Below, piece by piece: positions 10,976 through 21,863 of a DNA stretch of 64,000 nt (position 1 is the stretch's first letter; every line of letters begins with the position of its first letter). Source of the stretch: Saitoella complicata NRRL Y-17804. Lineage: Eukaryota > Ascomycota > Saitoellomycetes > Saitoellales > Saitoellaceae. The position numbers were made by a program, and so were the translations under genes. The DNA is taken from positions 972,635 through 1,036,634 of the forward strand of contig NW_017566992.1 of the NCBI RefSeq assembly GCF_001661265.1, read 5' to 3'. Under the pieces are notes generated by a model, which worked only from the letters and a program-made list of their open reading frames with translations, did no database searches and was not told the origin of the DNA.

Positions 10976-12692
10976 TTAAGGTCCTCCCGGTCCGCGCTTA
11001 GCATTTGAGATACCCGCACGTAGCAACTCATCCGTGAGCAGTAATGAAGACGCCAAATCCGCACTCGAAATCATCATGTATTTCGTCGACCTCAAACTGT
11101 CCCAGACACCCTCAACCACGGGGTCCATAGGCTCTCCTGTTCTCAAATCCAAACCGACAATATGTCCATCCTGAGCCTCATCCTGGAGCGCCACCACGGC
11201 GTCCTGGATGTCGAAACCAGCGTTTGCTGCCAAAGTCTTAGGGATGACCAAGAGAGCATCCGCGAATGCCTGAACGCCGAACTTGGCCTTACCCTTCACT
11301 GTCCTCTTGTATTCATTGGAAAGGTAGGTTGCGCATGCAACCTGGAAGGCACCAGCACCAGGAATAACAGCAGCATCCTCAATGGCGTTCTTAACGGCAC
11401 GAAGACCATCACGAACAGCATCCTTAACTTGAGCGATGGTGTATGCGTTAGGACCCTTGATCAAGACAGTGACGGACTTAGGATCCTTGACCTCCTCCAC
11501 GAAAGTGTACTTCTCCTCGCCAAGAGTGTGCTCGTAAACGAGACCGGCGTATCCGAGCACATCAGGGGTAAGGTCGTCAACAGAGTTCTGCGCGATACCG
11601 CCACATACAAGCTGCAACCTCTCCATGTTTCTTCTCTTTGCTCGTCGGAGAGCGAAGATACCGTTCTTTACCAAAACATCCAAGGACAAGGGGTCGATAC
11701 CCTTCTGATTGATAATAACGAAGCCCTTCTTGGGGTCGTTACCGCAGACCTCCTTCTTCAACTCCACGATCTTGCGAAGCTTGTCGTCGACGAAACGCCT
11801 CTCACTCTCAACGAGCTTCTCACGCTGATCGGCACTGCTGTAGAAGAAACCGGAGTTGACTTCGGACTTTTCATACTCGAGGGAGACGTTAAGGGTAAGG
11901 ATGAAGGCGTTCTCGACTCTTCTGGGCATGTCGGGGTGGCGAGCACCGTGGTCGAGGAGAAGACCACGGACGAGCTGAGTCTCGGTAGCTGTTCTGTGCT
12001 GCATGTGCATGATCTCAACCATGTGGAGGTCAATGGGCTCATCGTCGCGCTTGATGGCAAGGACGGCATCAACGATGGTAGGGGTGAGGGTAGTAGCGAC
12101 AGCGGCGTGAAGTTTAGTGGAAAGCGACGTACGCGCAACAGCCATGAGCAATTCACGGTCAACGGTCTGCTGCATCTTGAATCCATCCAAAAACTTCAAT
12201 GCCTCCTTCTTCGCCAACTCGAAGCCCTCGGTGATGAGCCTTGGGTGAAGACCCTCTCCGACGTATCTCTGAGCCTGCTTCATCAATTCTCCGACCAACA
12301 AACACACGGAGGTCGTTCCGTCACCGGTAATCTCGTCTTGCGCAGTTGCTGCTCGTGCAATCATGGCGGCAGTAGGGTTCTGAATCTGCATCTCTGTCAA
12401 GAGCACCTTTCCATCCTTCGTAAGCTTAATGTCACCAGCACCAGAAACCAACCTGCGTCACATATTAGTTAAAGCTCTTGAAAACACCGAACGCGCCTTA
12501 CATCTTGATTGTTCCCTTAGGACCAAGGTTGCTCTTCAGGACATCCTGCAAGCCCATGGCCGCGGTGATGTTGACCTGGAGAGCCTGGTCACGGCGGATG
12601 GACTCGGCCTTGGGGTTAACGAGCTGGCGGAAACAGATCAGCACATATCAATGACAGCATATATACGGTCCACACACCTGAACGGCAGACAT
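10976..12692 (-). CDS. CCT6: T-complex protein 1 subunit zeta (CCT6)
   Basis: Subunit of the cytosolic TRiC/CCT chaperonin that folds actin and tubulin. Three exons: a 15-nt first exon 12692-12678, then 12623-12502 and 12452-10976, giving 537 residues. The boundary between exons two and three splits the Met codon in K-M-L-V-S-G. Group II chaperonin signatures are present: [18 protein letters not shown], and G-D-G-T-T-S at the ATP site. The run M-Q-I-Q-N-P-T-A and the end D-E-L-L-R-A-G identify the zeta subunit. The protein ends in an unusual Arg-Gly-Pro-Gly-Gly-Pro tail. It is divergent from phosphomannomutase with 380 bp between starts. Confidence 0.93.
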
Positions 12693-13072
12693 TGTGGAGT
12701 ACTGGAATCGGTCAGTTGCAGCTGCGTATTTGGATGCCGACGCTCGCAAGGAACGCGTTCAGCATTGCCTCTGCAGCCCTGCAGAATCCGCATGTCGGCG
12801 GTGTACGGCAGTCATCCAAGTACATTGAGATGGAGTAGAATCGCGTCGTTTGGCCTCTTACATTCACATTGGCTGCCATATGACAGGACTATATGCGGCT
12901 TCCAGTTCAGGTTTCCGTGTTCTTGGCAGGTGTATTCCCGGTGTATGTATGCAGCTTTGGCCCCTGAACTGGGCCTGGGAACACGTCGACATTTCGTAAA
13001 TATCGCACCTTCAAAGGTAGGTAGATAACAGTGGACGAGCTTCCTATAACGAAGTCCTAACGCGATCTATAG
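12693..13072. promoter_or_regulatory. Shared divergent promoter region, CCT6 / phosphomannomutase
   Basis: 380 bases between two divergent start codons, with no coding frame seen. It must hold both promoters and leaders. No specific factor site is claimed. Confidence 0.4.
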
Positions 13073-13913
13073 ATGGCTCTTTCTTCCGTCGTCCCCATTG
13101 AGGAGCGTCCCAACAAGGACATCCTCGTTCTTTTCGATGTCGACGGCACCTTGACCCCGGCGCGTCAAGACGCTACCCCAGAGACGCTTCAGCTTCTCCA
13201 GGACCTCCGTAAGAAGGTCGTCATTGGTTTCGTCGGAGGAAGTGATCTCCCGAAGCAGCAGGAGCAATTGGGAGCGGCAGACGTGAACGGTATGTCATTC
13301 ATTCACTTACGAGCACATTCTGAGATGATTACTGACAAGAGCTGCAGTCGTTGACATGTTTGACTACGCCTTCGCCGAGAATGGTCTTACCGCATACCAT
13401 ATGAGCAAGCAGCTCGCTTCCCAGTCCTTCATCAACTGGCTTGGTGAGGGCAAGTACAAAGACCTCGTCAACTTCATCCTCCACTACGTCGCCGACATGG
13501 ACATTCCCATCAAGCGCGGTACCTTCGTCGAGTTCCGTAACGGAATGATCAACGTCTCCCCCATTGGCCGTAACGCCTCCACTCAGGAGCGTAACGACTT
13601 CGAGAAGTTCGACAAGGAGACTCAGGTCCGTGCCAAGTTCGTTGAGAAGCTAAAGGAGCGCTTCGCCGATTACGGCCTCACCTACTCCATCGGAGGTCAG
13701 ATTTCTTTCGATGTCTTCCCCGCTGGCTGGGATAAGACTTACTGCTTGCAGCACGTGCAGGACGCGGGCTTCAAGGAGATCCACTTCTTCGGAGACAAGA
13801 CCTACAAGGGAGGAAACGACTACGAGATTTACGAGGATGACAGAACTATCGGCCACACTGTGGAGAGCCCTGCTGATACTGCGAAGATTTTGAAGGAGTT
13901 GTTTAAGATCTAA
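13073..13913 (+). CDS. SEC53: Phosphomannomutase (Sec53/PMM)
   Basis: Cytosolic enzyme that interconverts mannose-6-phosphate and mannose-1-phosphate, supplying GDP-mannose for N- and O-glycosylation, GPI anchors and the cell wall. Exons 13073-13289 and 13348-13913, with a 58-nt intron, give 260 residues (yeast 254). It is a HAD-superfamily protein with the nucleophile motif F-D-V-D-G-T-L-T (Asp22 and Asp24). Other conserved stretches are G-G-S-D-L-P-K-Q-x-E-Q-L-G, the substrate arginine region R[11 protein letters not shown], and the metal-binding F-G-D-K-T-x-x-G-G-N-D-Y-E-I. All key residues are present. Confidence 0.95.
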
Positions 13914-14009
13914 GTTGGAAGAATGCATGATTGGGTTCAAGATATAGAGCATAATGACCCTTTATTGCTAGTTCAACAACTAAGGACGGTACAACATGTG
14001 TCATTAATT

Positions 14010-16327
14010 TCAAGCTGTAATGTGCTTCGTGACCTGAACCAACCCTTGCGCCAGAAGCTCCCTTGCTGCCTCTTGATATTCTTTGCTGATGCTCTGGTCC
14101 TGATCCACGTCCGACTTTGCAGTCTTAGTCAGTGCGGCACCTTGACGTGCCTTGGCGAGCTTTTCTTTCTTAGCCTTCATAATATCCCTCCTCTTAGCCA
14201 GATACGCCAAACTATGTCCCTTAACGCCGGTCTCCAACACCGGCTTGACATTATCATTCGGAGGCACAGGGAACCAAAGTACACGACCCAATGGGTCCCG
14301 CTGCACAGTCTCCACCGTCGCATCGGGCAATGCATTCACCCTTGCTACACCATCTGGCATGACCGGTGGTGGGGGCATGGTAAAGGCCACAGGAGGCACC
14401 GGTGGTTGCGCGTACACAGGCGGAGGTGGTGGGGGAAGGCGTGGAGGCAGTTGTGGCATAGTGAACTGGGGCTCCGGCGGCTGGAATGTCGTTACCTTTG
14501 GAGGCAGCGTTGTAATATGACTAGATGTCACCGGCGGAGGTGCCGAGGTATCAGGGGGAGGCGGCGTCGGTTCAGTTTGCTTGACCAACTGCGACGGGTC
14601 CGGTGGAGGGCATGGGATGATGCTTCCTCGGATCGGCGGCCCGTCTTCCGATCCACGAATTAACTCCGTGGGCGGATCACCCTCTTTCGCATCCGGTGGC
14701 AGCCAATGCAGCAAAGGACTCGGCACCTTCGTCAGCACACGTACCCTGTCGAAGTGGTACATGTCGTATTCCTTGCCACGGACTTCGTCTGGTACACAAG
14801 ACTTCCAACTCTTGATCTTGTTCGCCTCCTGGTTCTCCTCGTTGTAACGGGATTCGCAGACGTAGATTTTGACATCACCGATGTCCCTTGGACGTCCACG
14901 AACGTACTTCGTGACGAACATGATGAAGATACGCTCGATCACGTCGTTGATGTCATGATCGCGGTACTGTCCGGTTTTGAAGACTTCATTTTCGTAGAAA
15001 GTGCGGTCTGCGCGGTGGATGGTTTGCTCGGGACGATAGTACCAACAAACGTTGATCCACTGCGATCCGTCGGGCGATTGCCAGGTCCTGAAGATTTGTG
15101 CAGGAATGGGCTTCTCGGCATCGTTGGGATTCTTCAAGTGAACCCAATCACCGACTTGAAAAACGTCATCCTTGTAGTAAATCTTGTCCAGTGGGATACG
15201 CTGAAGTTTGGAACTTCTTGCGGGGGTCGCAGCCATTGCGTTCTCGAGAACGAGCTCAGTATCATCCCTTGATATCTCTTGTTGCGCCAGACGATGCGCG
15301 ACTTCCTGAAGATAGCAAGCATCGTTGAACAGCTCACTACCAGGCATATTGTACCGCTTCGCGTTGTTGAACATCAAATCCATGTCCTCCAAGAACGACG
15401 ACAAGTCCTTGTACGCCTTTGCCTTCGCCTTTCTCTTGATGCCCTCTGTTGCGATGGGGTTCTTAATTGCCTCGTAATAGTCGGGAAACATCTTGGGATC
15501 CGGCAGCTTCTCGAACGGAGCGAAGATCTGTCTACCCATGATCTTCTCCCTGCGCAGACCTTTCAGGATGTTCTTGATCCGTGCATCATTAGGTGTATCC
15601 ACCTTCGGCGGCCTACCCCTTTTCCTCTTCAGATCAGCCATGTCGGGCCTCTCGATCGGGTTACCCTCCTCGTCCGTGACAACCTTGCGGGGACGACCGA
15701 TCTTCGCAGACGTCTTCCTCTTCTTCCTAGGTGCACCTTCATCATCCAGATCAAGGTCTTCATCGTCGTCGTCACTGGGGTCAGCGTCCGATGCGTCCTC
15801 ATCGGTGTCACCTCCTGTCGATGGTGGTGGTAGCGGGCCGAGTGCTGGAACCTGCACCTCCGGAAATGCCCCCCTCTCCTTCATCTCAGTCAACTTTTGC
15901 ACCAAAAAGATCTCCAGCAGAGATGCATCCTCGTAAATGACACTATCGGACCGGTTGTATGTCTTGGCATTGTGGAAGATTTGGGCACAATCGCGAACAA
16001 AGTCGTTGAGATCAGTGTAGCGAGCGGCTTGAATATTGTCCTTCATTCGTGTATGTTAGCATACAGTGCGAAAATCCGGGTGGTCAAGCGTACCCTAATC
16101 ACGTTCAGAGCCATGGGCCTCTTAATGACATCGTAGTAATCCGGCACCTCATCCCTATCTGGCATGTCCTGAAATATCTCGGAGATTGGACGGCCTCTGT
16201 ATACCCTGTAAGCATCCATTCATCAAGGGAATATCGTGAAAGCATACTCAGGGTCTGTCGCGTTGTACAAAGCCGTCAGGACCACTTGCATGGCGGCAAC
16301 TTTCTGCTGGGTCAAAGGAACGGACAT
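14010..16327 (-). CDS. RSC-type chromatin remodelling subunit with two bromodomains, AT-hooks and a BAH domain (Rsc1/Rsc2-like)
   Basis: Histone-reading subunit of an RSC/SWI-SNF remodeller in the nucleus. Exons 16327-16248, 16205-16094 and 16040-14010 give 740 residues. The last intron uses an AAG acceptor but keeps the frame and has a CTAAC branch. Bromodomain 1 is at about residues 5-105 (P-D-Y-Y-D-V-I-K-R-P-M ... N-A-K-T-Y-N). An acidic linker and two AT-hook-like G-R-P-R-K and R-G-R-P-P-K motifs follow at about 175-215. Bromodomain 2 is at about 225-330 (P-D-Y-Y-E-A-I-K-N-P-I ... N-A-K-R-Y-N), and a BAH domain at about 365-485 (V-G-D-W-V-H-L ... W-Y-Y-R-P-E-Q-T). A Pro-rich region fills about 520-640. 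The domain order is that of yeast Rsc1 and Rsc2. Another RSC subunit, Arp9, lies 22 kb away. Confidence 0.92.
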
Positions 16328-16572
16328 TGTTGGCAGGAGCAATTGACTTGTCGCGGGGTCCTCTTCAGTCGTCGCGGTTGAATCGCGTCCTGCTGCGGTC
16401 CAAGCCGACGCGCCGGGGTTGCAGCTGCTGCGGTCCCATGCAAGTCGGTCGTCTACACGTGCACACACATACCATCATTGCTCAGGATATACGAACAGCG
16501 CTAGAAAGCCGTAGGAATAGGACACGTAGAGCCTCAAAATGCTCGGGTATATTTTTTTTGGCAACAGTTCCA

Positions 16573-17046
16573 CTATGCGGCCGCCTTCGTTGGCTTCTTC
16601 TTCGCCTTGGTCTTGGTCTTCTTCCTATCTCTCTTCTTCAAGGTAGTCATCCCAGCCCTACAGATGTCCCCATATCTTGTGAAGAATGAGTCAAGATCCG
16701 TCAAGTTTACCAGTGTTGAGAACTTGACCTTGGTATCCTCCTTTGACGACTTGCCGTCTGTTGCGCGAATCAGAATAGGGAAGTTCTTGTCTGTTGACAG
16801 GTCATCGAGGGAGTCTTCCTCAGCCGATGGATCATATGAATCTGGTTCCATGTGAGCTTAGCCCAACCAACGCCGCGGAGGATGTGAACATACATCTCTT
16901 CTGGGTCAGGAATACAGAACCGTGCACCTTCTTGGCCGTAAGCAATGAACCCAGGCTGGCTAAGAACTGGCGGAGAAGCGTTAGCAGGATCGCCCGCGGC
17001 CCTCAAGGCGAGCGTGACTCACTTCATTGTTTGATAGGAGCGCCAT
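16573..17046 (-). CDS. SRP14: Signal recognition particle subunit SRP14
   Basis: Small RNA-binding subunit of the SRP Alu domain in the cytoplasm, involved in elongation arrest during co-translational targeting. Exons 17046-17023 (24 nt), 16966-16894 and 16841-16573 give 121 residues. The second intron needs the acceptor AACCAG at 16842 so that the protein reads Gln-Lys-Arg-Tyr-Ser-Tyr-Asp-Pro across the junction, as in other fungal SRP14 proteins. Conserved blocks are H-G-S-V-F-L-T-Q-K-R near residue 28, L-I-R-A-T-D-G-K in the middle, and the C-terminal R-Y-x-D-I-C-R-A-G-M-x-T-L-K-K-R-D-R. The tail is Lys/Ala rich. It is divergent from Sgd1 with only 130 bp between start codons. Confidence 0.9.
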
Positions 17047-17065
17047 GCTTGGATGTATCTGGTGG

Positions 17066-17117
17066 ACCTGTAATTGTACCTGTAATTGTACCTGTCTGTA
17101 CCTGTACCTGTACCTGG
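17066..17117 (+). repeat. Imperfect TGTACC / CCTGTAATTGTA tandem repeat
   Basis: Within the 130-bp gap between the SRP14 and Sgd1 starts, the sequence repeats CCTGTAATTGTA twice and then CCTGTA several times. It is a short local expansion in the shared promoter or leader. Confidence 0.8.
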
Positions 17118-17176
17118 CCAAATATTTGATCCTGGGAACTTTTGAACTCGACGGGCAACGAACGCCCTCGGAGGAA

Positions 17177-19675
17177 ATGTCGAAGTATCAGACGAAGAAT
17201 ACGACGGCATTGCCAAAGGCTTTGCGTGAGGAGCTGGCTGCCCTGGGTGATGGCGAAACCACCACGTACAAGAAGCAGAAGAAGACTGCCGTCGCGTATG
17301 CTTCAAGGAAGGAACAGAGAAAGCAGGATCGTTTAAACGCAAAGGGTCCGAGGCGACCGCCACCGAAGGCCTCCACCGCCGCCGCGAGCTCAAAGTTGAC
17401 CAATGTGCCGCCGTTGAAGTCCATCCTGAAGAAGCCGGTAACAGCACCCGTCGAGGCTCCGGCACCGAAGAAGCAGAAGCCAAAAAAGACCAGGGAGGTC
17501 GCGCCGCCGAAGACTCCACTTGAACGTGCGTTGGAGGAGAACGATGAGGAGATTGCATACTTCGAAAAACTCTTGAGGAAAAAGTCCAGTGATAGGATCG
17601 GCGAGGAGGATTTCGATATGCTTTTGGAGGGTATTACAACCGCGAACCGGGGCATGAAGCGGAAGAGGGATGAGCCTGCGTCTGCGCCCGAGGAGGAGGA
17701 GGAGGAGGAAGAAGAGGACTTTGACGAGGAGGATGACGATGAAGAAGAATCGGGAGACGAGGACGAGCTGGATGGGCTGGAAGAATTTGATGATCTCGGA
17801 GGTGAGGAGGAGGAGGGTGGCGAGGACGACGAAGGCGACGACAGTGACGCTGAATCTTTCCTTGGCTTCGGAGAGGAGGACGATGAGGAAGTGCCACAAT
17901 TGGTCGAGACAAAACGCACCCGCCCAGATCCAACAAAGCCAGCCATCGACAATCCCGCACTTGCCCCAGCGGCTGCTCCAGCCAAGTACATCCCTCCTTC
18001 ACAGCGAAGATTAATGGGACAACAATCTGACGCAAAAACCGAAGAACTCACCCGGCTGCGCCGCGTAGTCAACGGTCACTTTAACAAGTTATCCGAAGCC
18101 AATATGGGTTCCATCATCAACGAATTCCAGGCTTTATACACAGCTCATCCCCGTCACGACGTCAACCAGAGCATCACCGACCTCATACTGGCCATCATCA
18201 CTTCGCGTGATACCCTACTCGATACCTTCGTCATTCTTCATGCTGGTTTCATCGCTGCGTTGTACCGCGTGCAGGGTATTGAGTTTGGTGCGTTCTTCGT
18301 ACAGACCTTGGTCGAGATGTATGACAAGCACCATGCCACGGCCATGCAGACGGTCAGCACGGACGGTAACCCGAGTGGTGGACAAGGTGGTAAGGCTTGT
18401 ACTAACCTCATCGTTTTGTTGACGGAGTTGTATAACTTGCAAGTGGTGGGTTGCACGCTCATTTACGACTTCATCCGTGTTTTCCTCGGTGACTTGAATG
18501 AGCTCAACACCGAGTTGTTGCTCAAGATCGTCAGGAATTCAGGTCAGCAGTTGAGATCGGACGATCCCACGGCCTTGAAGGACATTGTCTTGATGATGCA
18601 GTCCTCCATCAACAAGATGGACAAGGACAAGATTAACACGCGTACCAAGTTCATGATTGAGACCATCACGAACTTGAAAAACAATAAATTGAAGACTGCA
18701 AATGCGACATCACAGCTTACTGCAGAAGCTACGTCACGTATGAAGAAGTTCTTGGGAGGACTGGTTACCTACAAGACTGCCAAGTCCGTTGATCCTTTGC
18801 GTGTTACGCTTGAGGATATTCACGACGTTGAGACGAAGGGAAAATGGTGGCTTGTCGGTGCTTCATGGAAGGACGATGGAACGGCAGGAGGAAAATTGAA
18901 TAAGAACGTGGCTGTGAACGCTGTCAAAGACGTGGACGAGGGTCAGCAAGCCACTGCAGAGTTATTGAAACTGGCAAGAGAGCAAAGAATGAACACTGAC
19001 ATTCGTCGTGCTATTTTCATCACGCTGATGTCGGCCGAGGATTACGTGGATGCTTGCGACAAGCTCATGAAGCTCGCCCTGAAGAAGGTACAAGAGCGTG
19101 AGATCCCGCGTGTGCTGTTGCACTGCGCGGGAAACGAGAAGGCGTACAACCCGTACTACACATTCATCGCAGCACGCCTCTGTGCTCAGCACCATGGGAT
19201 CAAGATGACATTCCAGTTCTGCCTGTGGGATTTCTTCAGGAGCATGGGAGAGCAGGATATGGGTGCGGAGGATGCGGATGACTTTGAGCAGGTGGAGGAC
19301 GTGCCCTTGAGGAAGGTTGTCAACCTTGCTAAGCTGTACGGTCAGATCGTTGCTGAGAAGGCCATTGGTATTTCCATCTTGAAGACGCTGAACTTCGTTG
19401 AATTGCAGAGCAACACCAAGATCTTCTTGCAGATATTCTTCTGCACGTTGATCCTGCATACCCAGCGTGGTGCGCCGAGGAGGAAACCACAAGCAGTGAT
19501 GGATATTTTTGTCAAGTGCAAGGAGAACTTGACGTTCGCTCAGGGTCTGGAGTTCTTCTTGAAGAAGCACATGAAGAAGGTGTCGGTTCTCACGGACGAG
19601 AAGGAGAAGGAAACCGTGAAATGGGGGGCTGCGATCGCACAGGACATGCTCTCGGTCATGACCAGGCAGGTTTAG
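17177..19675 (+). CDS. SGD1: Sgd1/NOM1-like nucleolar MIF4G-MA3 protein
   Basis: Nucleolar protein required for 18S rRNA processing and 40S subunit biogenesis. It is a single exon. The frame extends upstream, but the ATG at 17177 opens the recognisable basic N-terminus and lies outside the SRP14 first exon, giving 832 residues. Residues of about 1-120 are Lys/Ala/Pro rich, and an acidic run of Glu and Asp covers about 170-250. The MIF4G domain is at about 295-520 (L-T-R-L-R-R-x-V-N-G-x-x-N-K-L-S-E-A-N) and the MA3 domain at about 605-730 (R-R-A-I-F-I-T-L-M-S-A-E-D-Y-V-D-A). Yeast Sgd1 has 899 residues and the same order. The acidic run is encoded by GAG/GAC-rich DNA at 17690-17890, which makes long shadow frames on the other strand. 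Confidence 0.92.
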   Translation: MSKYQTKNTTALPKALREELAALGDGETTTYKKQKKTAVAYASRKEQRKQDRLNAKGPRRPPPKASTAAASSKLTNVPPLKSILKKPVTAPVEAPAPKKQKPKKTREVAPPKTPLERALEENDEEIAYFEKLLRKKSSDRIGEEDFDMLLEGITTANRGMKRKRDEPASAPEEEEEEEEEDFDEEDDDEEESGDEDELDGLEEFDDLGGEEEEGGEDDEGDDSDAESFLGFGEEDDEEVPQLVETKRTRPDPTKPAIDNPALAPAAAPAKYIPPSQRRLMGQQSDAKTEELTRLRRVVNGHFNKLSEANMGSIINEFQALYTAHPRHDVNQSITDLILAIITSRDTLLDTFVILHAGFIAALYRVQGIEFGAFFVQTLVEMYDKHHATAMQTVSTDGNPSGGQGGKACTNLIVLLTELYNLQVVGCTLIYDFIRVFLGDLNELNTELLLKIVRNSGQQLRSDDPTALKDIVLMMQSSINKMDKDKINTRTKFMIETITNLKNNKLKTANATSQLTAEATSRMKKFLGGLVTYKTAKSVDPLRVTLEDIHDVETKGKWWLVGASWKDDGTAGGKLNKNVAVNAVKDVDEGQQATAELLKLAREQRMNTDIRRAIFITLMSAEDYVDACDKLMKLALKKVQEREIPRVLLHCAGNEKAYNPYYTFIAARLCAQHHGIKMTFQFCLWDFFRSMGEQDMGAEDADDFEQVEDVPLRKVVNLAKLYGQIVAEKAIGISILKTLNFVELQSNTKIFLQIFFCTLILHTQRGAPRRKPQAVMDIFVKCKENLTFAQGLEFFLKKHMKKVSVLTDEKEKETVKWGAAIAQDMLSVMTRQV

Positions 19676-19789
19676 GAAAGATAGTGCAATGATTAACCAG
19701 AATCTATTATGAACTTTCCATCAAGAAGCGTAACTTTTAACCGTACAAAATATACATGAACGCCATCCGTCCGTCCTCAAGCTCCAGGC

Positions 19790-21319
19790 TTAGAAGTCAA
19801 TGGCGGCCAAGGGGAAGGGCTTGATCAACTCAATAACCTCCTTCCTCAACTGCTGAACCTTCTCGTTGTTCTCACCCTCACCCAACAACTCCTTGAAGTC
19901 CTTGAGCTTACCACCGTTAGTAGCAGCCTGGACCTCAACAGCGATCTCACATGCGCGGTCAATGAACTCAGCAACCTTGCGGAACTCGGCCTCCTGGAAT
20001 CCACGGGTAGTGGAAGCAGGTGTACCAATACGGATACCGGATGGGGAGAGAGCGGACTTGTCAGTGGGAACGGTGTTCTTGTTGCAAGCAATGTTGATGA
20101 GCTCAAGAACACGCTCGACACGGGCACCGTCGACCTTCTTGGAAGCCTTGACATCGAGCAAGACCATGTGGGAGTCAGTACCGTCAGAGACGAGATTGTA
20201 GCCCCTCTGCTTGAACTCCTCCTCCAAAACCTTAGCGTTGGAGACGACCAACTCCTGGTAGCGCCTGAACTCGGGGGTAGCAGCCTGGCCCAAAGCGACG
20301 GCGAGACCGGTGATGGTGTGGTTGTGGGGACCACCCTGGTGACCGGGGAAGACGGAGAAGTTGATCTTGTCCTCAATATCGTACAAGACCTCCTTACCGG
20401 CCTTGTTAACGGAGCGAACACCCTTGCGGAAGAAGATCATGGCACCGCGAGGACCACGGAGAGACTTGTGGGTAGTGGTGGTGACGACATCGGCGTACTC
20501 GAAGGGGGAGGGGATGACACCAGCGGCAATCAAACCGGAAATGTGAGCCATGTCGACGACGAGATAGGCACCGACGAGGTCAGCGATCTCGCGCATGCGC
20601 TTGTAGTCGATCAAACGGCAGTAAGCGGAGGTACCGGCGACCAAGATCTTGGGGCGGTAGAGGACAGCGGTCTTCTCGAGCATGTCGTAGTCGATCAAAC
20701 CGGTCTCGAGGTCAACGCGGTAGGGCATGGTCTCGAAGTAGGTGGACACGGCGGAGATCTTCTTGGCGTCGGTCTGGTAACCATGGGACAAGTGACCACC
20801 GTGAGGCAAGTCAAGACCCATGAGACGCTCGTGGGGCTTCATCAAAGCCTGGTAGACCTGCATGTTGGCGGGGGAACCGGAGAGGGTCTGGACGTTGACA
20901 CCCCACTTCTCGGAGTCGAGGTTGAAGGCCTTCAAGGCACGGGCCTGGCAGAGAGTCTCGATCTGGTCGATGTACTTGTTACCACCGTAGTAACGGGCTC
21001 CGGGGTAACCCTCAGAGTATTTGTTCTGCATGTGGGAACCTGAACGAGTGACGGATCAGTCATGAGTTCCTCGGGTTTATCTCACTCAAAACGTACCGAT
21101 GGCCTCCATAACGGCGCGGGAGGTGAAGTTCTCGGAAGCGATGAGGACGATAGACTCCTGCTGACGCTGCTTCTCAGCCTCCATGATCTCGGTGACCTGG
21201 GCATCGCTCTCGGGGAGGCGAGCGTGGATGAGCTGTGGAAAAGCAAGTCAGCCAAAACGAACGAGCGCACATCAAGGGACAGGCGCCGGTACCTTCTGCA
21301 TAGACTCGACGGTGGCCAT
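19790..21319 (-). CDS. Serine hydroxymethyltransferase, cytosolic type
   Basis: PLP enzyme that converts serine and tetrahydrofolate to glycine and 5,10-methylene-THF. Exons 21319-21293 (27 nt), 21232-21097 and 21039-19790 give 470 residues. There is no mitochondrial presequence: the protein starts Met-Ala-Thr-Val-Glu-Ser, so the cytosolic isoform is likely. Family signatures are [15 protein letters not shown]-x-R-Y-Y-G-G, the PLP-lysine motif [14 protein letters not shown], and F-P-G-x-Q-G-G-P-H-N-H. All catalytic residues seem present. It shares a 544-bp divergent promoter with dihydrolipoamide dehydrogenase, the L protein of the glycine cleavage system. Confidence 0.95.
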
Positions 21320-21863
21320 TTTGTATGATGTTCAAGGGATGAATGAGTCTCGAGGATTTCAGCTCAGAACTTTTTGTCTCGAGCTCGAGCCCTGCAGGTT
21401 GGAGATGGCGTACCTAGGCACGATCTAAGACTACCGCTATGCCCACGGATAAACTCTGCTTGCGATATACACGTGAGAGTCGGCAGTTCTCGTTGCTTCT
21501 GGGCTACTACTCTTCATTATGGATCGCCTTTCAGTCCTTTATCGTGTCTGTCGCGCTTTCTTCCGAGGGTCTCTCGTCGAACATCGGGGGCTGTGCTTCC
21601 TCGGCAGTTGAGGATCTCGTGACTCGGGTGCCGAGTCGGGTCGACGAGATACACTCAGTCTTTCTTTACTCTATTCTGGTTGCATTTCCAACTCCCCTAG
21701 TTCAGTTATTACTCAAACATAAATTACGTTCTCGGGCACAAACGGGCGATCGGCATGTACGAGGTGCAGTCAGGTACCTCAACAGAATCGCCTGCGCTCC
21801 AGCGACGACCGTCCCGAACAAATAGAACAGCTCGCCTGCTAAAAAGGGCACAAAGATACAGTC
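21320..21863. promoter_or_regulatory. Divergent promoter region between SHMT and LPD
   Basis: 544 bases between two start codons with no convincing coding frame. Presumed promoters and leaders of both genes. Confidence 0.4.

Noticed and set aside
11162-12472. Plus-strand frame of 436 residues over CCT6
   Set aside because: CCT6 on the minus strand explains the region; the plus-strand translation has no family features.
17188-18072. Minus-strand Ser-rich frame over Sgd1
   Set aside because: It is the reverse of the Glu/Asp-rich coding run of Sgd1.
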